From Amarobacter sp964507025 (GTDB lineage: Bacteria; Chloroflexota; Dehalococcoidia; Tepidiformales; Tepidiformaceae), in contig CAZDOK010000006.1 in the NCBI GenBank assembly GCA_964507025.1, forward strand, positions 62,001-126,000: a DNA stretch of 64,000 nucleotides, read 5' to 3'. Made by a program: the position numbers and the translations under genes. Each line of letters begins with the position of its first letter. The first letter of the stretch is position 1. Positions 1 through 6,631 of this stretch are shown here, piece by piece. Below the pieces are notes generated by a model. That model saw only the letters and a program-made list of their open reading frames with translations, searched no databases and had not been told where the DNA came from.

Positions 1-579
1 GACGAACCCGACGATCAGTGCGGCGATGACGATGAAGTAGAACCACTCGGTGAAATCGTTGATGCGAAAGCCGGCGACTTCGGGCCGGGCAATCGCGCTC
101 AGTCCCTGGGAGCCGGCCGTGACGTCCTCCCGGTTCACCAGGAACAGTCGAATGATTTCGCCGAAGCCGAGGGTGACGATTGCGAGGTAGTCGCCTCGGA
201 GCGGCAGCACCGGCAGCCCGAGGAGAACGCCGAACGAGGCGGCGATGAGCACACCGAGCGGCAGGACCAGCCAGAAGTTCATGTCGAGGTCGAAGGGCGA
301 TCCAGGGGAGGTCATGATCCCGAGGCTGTAGGCGCCGGCGGCGAAGAACGCCACGTAACCGAGGTCGAGGAGACCGGCGAACCCGACTACGACATTCAGG
401 CCCAGCCCAAGGACGATGAAGAGCCCGACGAAGAAGAGCATCTGGATCCAGACATCGGAGAGAAGGAAGGGGAGCGCGCACACCAGGGCGAGGAATACCG
501 GCCACCGCGCAGGGCCCGGGATGCGGCCAACGGTGGATGCGGCTACGCGCCCGGTCGCGCTGGCTGCCTGGTCAGGCAC
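1..579 (-). CDS. livM: Branched-chain amino-acid ABC transporter permease LivM (partial, 3' end outside window)
   Basis: Inner-membrane permease of a Liv-type importer. The frame is open from a GTG at 579 to the left edge (193 codons) and encodes several hydrophobic segments, with the family-typical stretch GLGLNVVVGFAGLLDLGYVAF followed by LRGDYLAIVTLGFGEIIRLF. The GTG start overlaps the end of livH by 8 bases, so translation is probably coupled to livH. The C-terminus and any livG/livF ATPase genes would lie to the left of the window. The family call is firm; the true substrate of such importers varies widely and is not shown by sequence. Confidence 0.9.
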   Translation of the reverse strand, partial: MPDQAASATGRVAASTVGRIPGPARWPVFLALVCALPFLLSDVWIQMLFFVGLFIVLGLGLNVVVGFAGLLDLGYVAFFAAGAYSLGIMTSPGSPFDLDMNFWLVLPLGVLIAASFGVLLGLPVLPLRGDYLAIVTLGFGEIIRLFLVNREDVTAGSQGLSAIARPEVAGFRINDFTEWFYFIVIAALIVGFV

Positions 580-1531
580 GGGTGGATGCCCTTTCCGCGA
601 AGATGCCGGTAGGCCGGAAGATGAGGATGGTCACGAGGAGGCTGAACGCGATGACGTCGCGCCACTGGTTCCCCAGGTCCACCCCAGGGAGCTCATTCAG
701 GAGTTCGCGGCCGACGGTCTCGGCGAGGCCGAGCGCGTAACCGCCGGCGACAGCTCCCGGGATGCTGCCGATGCCACCCAGTACGGCAGCCGTGAATGCC
801 TTGATGCCAGGCAGAAATCCCATGCTCCCGCGGATGGTCTGGAAGAAGAGCCCGTGCAGCACACCAGCGACCCCGGCCATGGCGGCGCCAAGCACGAAGA
901 CCACGACAATCGTCCGGTTGACATCGACCCCCATGAGCGAGGCGTTCGCCGGGTTTTCGGCAACGGCCCGGATGGCGCGGCCGATGCGCGTGCGCTGGAT
1001 GATGGCGTAGAGGAACACCATCATCGCGAGCGAGCTGGCGATAAGGAACGCCTGGATATAGGTCATGTCGAACGGCCCGATTCCGAAGTCGCCGCGCGGG
1101 AAGATGTCCGGGTAGAACTTCGCGCGCGCATCGGTCCGATCGAGGACGAGGTACTGCAGGAAGATGCTCACGCCGATGGCGCTGATGAGCGGTGCGAGGC
1201 GGGGGGCGTTGCGGAGTGGCCGGTAGGCGATACGCTCGACGATGGTGGAGGTGGCGGCCGAGACGGCCATCGCGCCGATAAGGGCTACCAGGATGGCCAC
1301 GGCAATCATGGCGCCCGAGAGGTCGTCTCCGCCCATGGCAGTGAGCACGCCATAGCCCGCGAACGACCCCAGCATGAACACCTCGCCGTGGGCGAAGTTA
1401 ATCATTTTGAGGACGCCATACACCATGGTGTAGCCGAGCGCGATCAGCGCATAGAGGCTACCGGTGGTGAGCCCGTTGACGAACTGGTCCGACCAGAAGC
1501 TGACCGAGAGCGTAAGGGCGGGAGCATCCAC
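572..1531 (-). CDS. livH: Branched-chain amino-acid ABC transporter permease LivH
   Basis: Second permease of the importer, 319 residues, about the usual family length. The N-terminal half carries the LivH signature GSLYALIALGYTMVYGVL then INFAHGEVFMLG, and the EAA-like cytoplasmic loop is seen near residues 185-205 (RAVAENPANASLMGV). Multiple membrane spans cover most of the protein. It follows livK by about 107 bases, which contain a strong inverted repeat, and overlaps livM. The order livK-livH-livM is the common one. Start ATG at 1531 is the first good one before the first membrane span. Confidence 0.92.
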   Translation of the reverse strand: MDAPALTLSVSFWSDQFVNGLTTGSLYALIALGYTMVYGVLKMINFAHGEVFMLGSFAGYGVLTAMGGDDLSGAMIAVAILVALIGAMAVSAATSTIVERIAYRPLRNAPRLAPLISAIGVSIFLQYLVLDRTDARAKFYPDIFPRGDFGIGPFDMTYIQAFLIASSLAMMVFLYAIIQRTRIGRAIRAVAENPANASLMGVDVNRTIVVVFVLGAAMAGVAGVLHGLFFQTIRGSMGFLPGIKAFTAAVLGGIGSIPGAVAGGYALGLAETVGRELLNELPGVDLGNQWRDVIAFSLLVTILIFRPTGIFAERASTRA

Positions 1532-1570
1532 TGGCGGTCTGGCCCTTTCGGTGGCATATCGCTACGTGGA

Positions 1571-1600
1571 GGGAGGCGCCCAGATTGCCAGGCGCCTCCC
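1571..1600 (-). terminator. Perfect 10-bp inverted repeat between livK and livH
   Basis: GGGAGGCGCC (1571-1580) and GGCGCCTCCC (1591-1600) form a perfect 10-bp stem with a 10-base loop, 38 bases after the livK coding region on the minus-strand transcript. No long U tract follows, so it is more likely a partial terminator or an RNA-stabilising structure at the 3' end of livK mRNA than a full stop, letting the binding protein be made in excess over the permeases. Confidence 0.6.
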
Positions 1601-1638
1601 GGTGGCGTGCATTCTAGCGGGTTCGAAGGTGCCCGCTG

Positions 1639-2886
1639 CTACTCCTTGATCTCTTCGTAGGCACCACCCTTGACGACGAAGAGGCTGACGGGCGTTTCGC
1701 CGCCGGCGTTATCGCCGCGAGCGTCGAACTTGATCTTCCCTGCGGCGCCATCGAGTTCGACCTTGCGGACTTCCTCGTTGAGCTTTTTGAGGTCGATCTT
1801 GAGCTTATCGCCATCCTTCTCGGCCACCTTTTCGAGGGCCGTGATGATGACCGTGGCTGCGTCGTACGACTCGGCCACGAACGGGCTCGAGTCGACTTTC
1901 AGGCCGGTCTCCGTTTCGAAGAGCGCGCTGAACTTGGTGTAGCCGTCGCCGGTGTAGACCGGGCTCGGGAGCGAGAGGTATGCGCCCTCGGCATCGGCGC
2001 CGGCGCCCTTGGTGAACTCGTCGTTTTTCACACCGTCGCCGGCGAGGAACTTCACGTCCTTGTTCTCGGCGCGGAGCTGCTTGATGAACGGAGTCGCCTC
2101 GGCATAGAAGCCGGCGAAGTAGACAAGGTCAGGCTTGGCGTTCTGGATGTTGGTGACGATCGACTTGAAGTCGGTCTGCTTCTTCTCGAAGCCCTCGGGG
2201 CTGCCGACGATCTTGCCGCCCTCAGCCTCGAAGGCCTTGCGGAAAGCGTCGCGCAGGCCGGAGCCGTAGGCGTCGGTGTCGTAGACGATGTACGCGGTCT
2301 CGGCCTTGAGGGTCTCGCGGGCGAACTTCGCCTGGGCCGGGCCCTGGATGTCGTCGCTATAGGTGGTGCGCAGGAAAGTCTGGAACACCTGTCCCCGGTC
2401 AGGGAACGTAGGCTTGTGGGCGGTCGAGGACGGGGAGACGTGAGTCACACCTGCCTCTTCATAGGCGGGCTGGGCGGCCACCACGGCGCCCGAGCAGATG
2501 GGACCAACCGTGGCGACGACACCTTCCTGCAGGATCTGGGTCGCTGCTGCCGCGCCGCCGTCAGGCGAACACTGGTCGTCCTTCACCACCCACTCGATGG
2601 CGTGCCCCTCGATGGTCTTGTCCTTGCCGGCCAGCATGGCCGCATCGACGATCGGCTGCCCCAGGCCCTTCAGATCGCCCGAGGTGACACTCGAGATGCC
2701 GATCTTGATCGGCGCGCCCGCAGCAATTTCGACCGTCTTGAAGCCGGCGCTGCCGTAGGCGACATCGCCCCCGTCGCCGCCGTCGTCATCGTCATCGTCG
2801 TCTCCGCCACAGGCCACGGCGACGAGCGCGACCAGGGCGAAGGCCGCCAGCAGCCAGTGCAGGCGGCTCCAGTAAGACCGTTTCAT
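1639..2886 (-). CDS. livK: ABC transporter substrate-binding lipoprotein, Leu/Ile/Val-binding (LivK-like)
   Basis: Periplasmic or surface binding protein of type I fold that feeds LivH/LivM; 415 residues. The N-terminus has two basic residues near the start, a hydrophobic core and a lipobox-like end at Cys26 (VAVAC), followed by an Asp/Gly-rich linker (7 Asp in a row), which is a usual tether of lipoproteins. The mature part begins with IKIGISSVTSGDLKGLG and has the Peripla_BP_6 pattern (DDQCSPDGGAAAATQ, IVYDTDAYGSGL). A GGAGGG Shine-Dalgarno sits ahead of the ATG at 2886, and a strong sigma70-type promoter lies further upstream. Substrate is not proven: the family also binds amides, aromatic acids and urea. 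Confidence 0.9.
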   Translation of the reverse strand: MKRSYWSRLHWLLAAFALVALVAVACGGDDDDDDDGGDGGDVAYGSAGFKTVEIAAGAPIKIGISSVTSGDLKGLGQPIVDAAMLAGKDKTIEGHAIEWVVKDDQCSPDGGAAAATQILQEGVVATVGPICSGAVVAAQPAYEEAGVTHVSPSSTAHKPTFPDRGQVFQTFLRTTYSDDIQGPAQAKFARETLKAETAYIVYDTDAYGSGLRDAFRKAFEAEGGKIVGSPEGFEKKQTDFKSIVTNIQNAKPDLVYFAGFYAEATPFIKQLRAENKDVKFLAGDGVKNDEFTKGAGADAEGAYLSLPSPVYTGDGYTKFSALFETETGLKVDSSPFVAESYDAATVIITALEKVAEKDGDKLKIDLKKLNEEVRKVELDGAAGKIKFDARGDNAGGETPVSLFVVKGGAYEEIKE

Positions 2887-2907
2887 GTGTGCATCCCTCC
2901 TCTGCCA

Positions 2908-2938
2908 CCCTTACCGATAGGTAGGCTTCCGGTAAGGG
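2908..2938 (-). promoter_or_regulatory. 9-bp inverted repeat in the livK 5' leader
   Basis: CCCTTACCG (2908-2916) and CGGTAAGGG (2930-2938) are perfect complements around a 13-base spacer. The repeat lies between the predicted livK start point near 2947 and the Shine-Dalgarno near 2896-2900. It could be an operator or an RNA hairpin at the very 5' end of the transcript. Confidence 0.55.
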
Positions 2939-2953
2939 TACGCAGTCGCCCGG

Positions 2954-2982
2954 ATGCTAGTTTTCGGTTTCGATTGCGTCAA
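2954..2982 (-). promoter_or_regulatory. Sigma70-type promoter for livK
   Basis: On the minus strand TTGACG (2982-2977) and TAGCAT (2959-2954) are separated by exactly 17 bases. This is one of the best housekeeping-type promoters in the window. The stretch 2887-3026 is otherwise free of genes. Confidence 0.7.
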
Positions 2983-3026
2983 ATCCTGGTATGACAGACC
3001 GGGTGGTGTTGCAATCCGGGAGGTAA

Positions 3027-3377
3027 TCAGTCGCCGGTGGGTAGCCCGGCTTCCACCCAGGCGAGCGTGCCGCCTTCGACGTTGTAGAGCGACAGGTCTT
3101 CGAGGCCGGCCGCGGTGGCGAACTCGGCTGCCAGGGCGCTCCGCTGGCCCGATTTGCAGATGAACAGCACTTCCTTGCCGCCGGCAAAGTCCCGGATCTG
3201 CTTCACCTCGCCCATGACGGAGTTGACGGGGATGAGTCGGACGCCACTCGCGTGCACCTCGGCGTACTCATGCGGCTCCCGGACGTCGACCATGACGGCC
3301 TCGCCGTTATCGAGCTTCTCCTTCGCTTCGGTGACGGAAATGCGGGTGAACGGCTCGCGCGGATCCTTGGTTGCCAC
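3027..3377 (-). CDS. Single-domain rhodanese-like sulfurtransferase
   Basis: 116 residues, a stand-alone rhodanese domain of about the usual length. It has the DVREPHEY motif near residue 31 and the active-site loop CKSGQRS with the catalytic Cys at about residue 74, so it should be active in sulfur or selenium transfer. Cytosolic: no signal peptide. Start is GTG at 3377 with AGGAG six bases upstream. It diverges from the methyltransferase gene; the shared upstream region has a TGGTAG/CTACCA inverted repeat. The sulfur acceptor cannot be told from sequence. Confidence 0.9.
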   Translation of the reverse strand: MATKDPREPFTRISVTEAKEKLDNGEAVMVDVREPHEYAEVHASGVRLIPVNSVMGEVKQIRDFAGGKEVLFICKSGQRSALAAEFATAAGLEDLSLYNVEGGTLAWVEAGLPTGD

Positions 3378-3401
3378 GTGAACTCCTATTGTTGACTAAT
3401 T

Positions 3402-3420
3402 TGGTAGAGAAAGCCTACCA
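3402..3420. promoter_or_regulatory. Inverted repeat TGGTAG-N7-CTACCA between divergent genes
   Basis: TGGTAG at 3402-3407 pairs with CTACCA at 3415-3420. It lies between the rhodanese start (3377) and the methyltransferase start (3470) and could be an operator for either gene. Confidence 0.35.
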
Positions 3421-3469
3421 CAGTGCGCCGAACTTGCGGCGCCCGTCCTTCGCCCGCAGACTTCCCGAA

Positions 3470-4303
3470 ATGACTGGCCCCCTCGGACTCGACCCGAAAC
3501 AGCTTCTTGATGCGTGGGCGCTCCAGGTTCGACTCAACCGCGAACAGGCGGATGCATACCGCGAGGCGCCGGAGCGACCGGACTTCTACGCGCCCGTGGC
3601 TGGCGGGTTCAAGTCGGACCCGCGCCGCACCGACGAACCCGCCCTGGACCTGCTCCGATCGCTGGTGGTTCCCGGCGAGTCGTGGCTCGATATCGGTGCG
3701 GGCGGCGGGCGGTACGCGCTACCGCTTGCACTTGCTGGTGCTCGCGTCGCCGCCCTCGATCCGTCGCCCGCAATGCTCGGTGTGCTGCGCGAAGCGGCAG
3801 CCGAGTTCAACGTGGCTGGCGTCGAAACCATTGAGAACCGCTGGCCCGCGAACGGCGTATCGACGGCCGATGTCGCGTTCATCGCGCACGTGAGCTATGA
3901 CATTGAGGATATCGGACCATTCATCGACGAGATGGAGACGCACGCGCGCCGCCTCTGCGTCGCTGTGCTCCTCGCCAGGGCCCCTTCGGCGGCCGCCGAA
4001 CCCTTTTGGCCGGCAGTCCACGGCGTCGCACGAAATCCTCTTCCGGGCCTGCTGGAGTTTCTTGCGTTGTTGGTAGCGCGGCGGAAAGTGTTCACGGTCT
4101 GGCTCGGCGAGCGCCCACCTGTCGCCTATCCAACTGCCGAGGCCGCTCTCGGGTTCCTTCGCCAGCAGCTGTTCATCGAGCCCGGCGGGGAGAAAGAGGC
4201 TCGCCTCCTCGAGGCGATCGAGAGGGCGCCCCGGACAGCCGACGGGCGCATCCAGGTGACCGCCGAACCAACTCCACTGGGGGTCGTTACATGGAAACCG
4301 TGA
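3470..4303 (+). CDS. Class I SAM-dependent methyltransferase
   Basis: 277 residues from ATG 3470. The frame is open further upstream, but an earlier start would lie inside the divergent rhodanese gene. Motif I is LDIGAGGGRYALPLA (about residues 73-87), followed by an acidic residue after strand beta-2 (VAALDPSPAML), as in SAM-binding Rossmann methyltransferases. The substrate is unknown. The last 13 bases overlap the next gene, a hemerythrin-like protein, suggesting the two are made together. Confidence 0.8.
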   Translation: MTGPLGLDPKQLLDAWALQVRLNREQADAYREAPERPDFYAPVAGGFKSDPRRTDEPALDLLRSLVVPGESWLDIGAGGGRYALPLALAGARVAALDPSPAMLGVLREAAAEFNVAGVETIENRWPANGVSTADVAFIAHVSYDIEDIGPFIDEMETHARRLCVAVLLARAPSAAAEPFWPAVHGVARNPLPGLLEFLALLVARRKVFTVWLGERPPVAYPTAEAALGFLRQQLFIEPGGEKEARLLEAIERAPRTADGRIQVTAEPTPLGVVTWKP

Positions 4304-4836
4304 CCGGTCCGGCCGCGCTGCCCGCGTTCCACGACCGGGTGGTCGCGCCGTTGCGCGATTGGCGCCGGCCCCTACATGCGGGGCTTTCTTCCCTCCCTGC
4401 GGCTGCCGAGGCGGCCGCAACTGCGGAGCCGGCGATTGCGCTGCGCGCGCTCGACCGGGCCCTCGCGTATCTTCGAGGAACGTTACTCCCGGCCTGCGAC
4501 GCCGAGGAGTTCACCCTCTTCATCGCCGTTGATGGTGTGTACGGCGCGACCGGGGCCGTCGCGGTAATGCGGGCTCAGCACCAGGTAATCGTCGAGATGA
4601 CGAACGACCTGGAGAAAGTGATTGCGGCGGCCCGGGAAGCGAACGACCCGGCTGCATACGCCCGCTACCTCAACCCGCTGCTGTATGGACTGTATGGACT
4701 GGCGCGCGGGCACCTGGAATCGGAGGATGCCGCCTACCTGACCATCCTCGATGAGCACCTGAGCGAGAGCCAGGTGAACGTGATCGTGGAGAACCTGGAC
4801 CGGATCGTCTCGGCGAAGCAGGCCCCGAAACCCTGA
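4291..4836 (+). CDS. Hemerythrin-like (HHE) domain protein
   Basis: 181 residues, mostly helical. It starts at ATG 4291 inside the end of the methyltransferase gene, so it is translationally coupled. Candidate metal ligands are His14 in AFHDRVV, a His in RAQHQVI and the His/Glu pair in ARGHLESEDAAYL. A canonical HxxxE in the second helix is replaced by CDAEEF, so the di-iron site may be modified or lost. Likely role: binding of iron, oxygen or NO. The fold call is fairly safe; activity is not. Confidence 0.65.
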   Translation: METVTGPAALPAFHDRVVAPLRDWRRPLHAGLSSLPAAAEAAATAEPAIALRALDRALAYLRGTLLPACDAEEFTLFIAVDGVYGATGAVAVMRAQHQVIVEMTNDLEKVIAAAREANDPAAYARYLNPLLYGLYGLARGHLESEDAAYLTILDEHLSESQVNVIVENLDRIVSAKQAPKP

Positions 4837-4838
4837 TT

Positions 4839-4858
4839 GCGGCCAGCGGAGCGGCCGC
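4839..4858. terminator. GC-rich inverted repeat between convergent genes
   Basis: GCGGCC (4839-4844) and GGCCGC (4853-4858) could form a short stem in the 28-base gap between the hemerythrin-like gene and the convergent phosphatase gene. No U tract is seen, so this is a weak candidate. Confidence 0.3.
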
Positions 4859-4864
4859 CCGGAG

Positions 4865-6631
4865 TCACTCGGGTGCCACGGCAAACGTCCGCGAGTAGCG
4901 GATCAGCTCCGTGCCTTCCCAGGTGAGCCCCGTGAAGGTCACGCGGATCTCGGTCCCGCCGTTGTCCCCAACTTCAAGTAGACCGAACTGGCCCCCCCCG
5001 GGGAACGTGCCTTCGGAGTAGGGGCCGCCCTTCACCGACCCCCGGCGGTCGAGCGCCGCCGCATGGAACACGGGAAATCCAGGTCCAGTCCCGCCGCTGC
5101 CGAAGGTGTTATTCGACCCGTCGTCGGCAGCGACCATGTGGGCGTCGCCAGAGAGCATGACCAGGTTCTCGATGTTGTTCGCCACGATGAAATCGCTGAG
5201 CTCCGCGCGTTCGGTCTCGTAGTTGCCCCAGTGGTCAGCACCTTCCTGGGGTTGCGCTATCCACGGCACGCTGTTGATCCAGACCGTCAGCGCGGCCTCA
5301 TCGCGGGCGGCGAGGAGTTCAGCCTTGAGCCACTCCTTTTGAACCGCGCCGAGGAGTGTCTTGCCGGGGCCGTCAGACACGCTGGCAGGGTCGCGCTCAG
5401 AACGCCCGTCGGTGACGATGAAGCGCACGCGCCCCACCGTGAATGCGTGATAGATCGGCCCGGCGCTTTCCCCGCCGGCGAGCGGGTAGTGCGGGAAGTA
5501 CTCGCGGTAGATGGCCTGGACGGCCGCCCGCGAGGCCGTGGTGCGGTTCGACGAGTCGCCCCCGAAGTCGTGGTCGTCCCACGTATAGACGATAGGCGCC
5601 CGGAGGTAGAGGGCTTGCTGGCCGGGAGTGCCCAGGCTGCGGTCATAGGCGCCCCGGATGGCGTCGGGGTCGTTATCCGGGATGTTCTGATAATGGAAGT
5701 CGCCCGTGTTGAGGTAGATCAGCGGGCGCGCCTCGCGGATGCGGTCGAAGACGCGGCCGTTGGACTCCACCCGGGCACACCCCGCGAAGGCGATCGTGAA
5801 CGATGCGGGGCCCGCGGGCAGGGTGGTCACCTCGCCTCGCCTGCCCTCATCGATGTGGCCGTTCCGGCGGATGGCGTATGAAAAGCGCGTGCCCGGCTCC
5901 AACCCAGTCACGACATACCTGGCGACATCTCCATCCTGCGACGGACCAGCGACGGGCGGCACAACGAGCGGGGAGGCGCTGCCCTCCGCGGGAGTGACCA
6001 GCAGCTCGCCCGGGCCCGCGCCCGGGTCGGCAAGCTTCGCCGTGACGGTGAAGCCATCGCTCGTTACGGCTCCGGCGAGTACCCACCGGGCAACGTCAAC
6101 GGGGACCCGGCTTGCGGTCGAGTTGGGGTGCGTGGGCCCGGAATAGTGGTCGTACACACGACCGGCAGCCACCCCACCGAATAGGAGGAGCGCACCCATC
6201 GCGGTGATGACGCCGGCAAGGGTGATTGGCCGGTGGTGGTGTTGCCAGTACAGGAGGAAGAGCGCGCCAGGAACGAAGAACGCGAGGCAGCCAAACAGCG
6301 CCACGGCGGGGTGAAAGGCAAGCGTCGCAAGGATGCCCAGCATCACCGAGCCTGCCAGGATGATCCCGCCACCGATTCCTTCCCACCTCCAGGCCAGTCC
6401 ATAGCCCACAGCGACGACCGCAAGGAGGGCGTACTGGGCCACGGGCTCCCACTGTTCCTGGAGCACGCTCCTGGGCACGCCCTCGCGGCTTGCGAGGATG
6501 AAGAACACGCCGAGGGCAAACGCGCCAAGTCCCCGGGCTGCCCACAACACGGCGAGCCGGATCTCGTCCGCTAGCTTCACGGTGCCCCGCTGGTGAATGA
6601 ACCAGATGTGCGGTGCTCCGGGGCGGCTCAT
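4865..6631 (-). CDS. Membrane-anchored PhoD-like metallophosphatase
   Basis: 588 residues. The first about 160 form roughly five hydrophobic segments (about 25-46, 64-83, 84-104, 106-128, 134-157), then a beta-rich linker with a VTGLEPGTRFSYAI fibronectin-like end, then a PhoD-type phosphatase domain. Metal-site motifs visible: GDFHYQNIPDND, TWDDHDFGGDSSN and LSGDAHMVAADDG. Secreted PhoD enzymes are phosphodiesterases/monoesterases on the outer face; here the enzyme would be held by a polytopic membrane domain instead of a Tat signal, which is unusual. The start ATG at 6631 overlaps the stop of the PAP2 gene by 4 bases (ATGA), so the two membrane phosphatases are one unit. Confidence 0.8.
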   Translation of the reverse strand: MSRPGAPHIWFIHQRGTVKLADEIRLAVLWAARGLGAFALGVFFILASREGVPRSVLQEQWEPVAQYALLAVVAVGYGLAWRWEGIGGGIILAGSVMLGILATLAFHPAVALFGCLAFFVPGALFLLYWQHHHRPITLAGVITAMGALLLFGGVAAGRVYDHYSGPTHPNSTASRVPVDVARWVLAGAVTSDGFTVTAKLADPGAGPGELLVTPAEGSASPLVVPPVAGPSQDGDVARYVVTGLEPGTRFSYAIRRNGHIDEGRRGEVTTLPAGPASFTIAFAGCARVESNGRVFDRIREARPLIYLNTGDFHYQNIPDNDPDAIRGAYDRSLGTPGQQALYLRAPIVYTWDDHDFGGDSSNRTTASRAAVQAIYREYFPHYPLAGGESAGPIYHAFTVGRVRFIVTDGRSERDPASVSDGPGKTLLGAVQKEWLKAELLAARDEAALTVWINSVPWIAQPQEGADHWGNYETERAELSDFIVANNIENLVMLSGDAHMVAADDGSNNTFGSGGTGPGFPVFHAAALDRRGSVKGGPYSEGTFPGGGQFGLLEVGDNGGTEIRVTFTGLTWEGTELIRYSRTFAVAPE

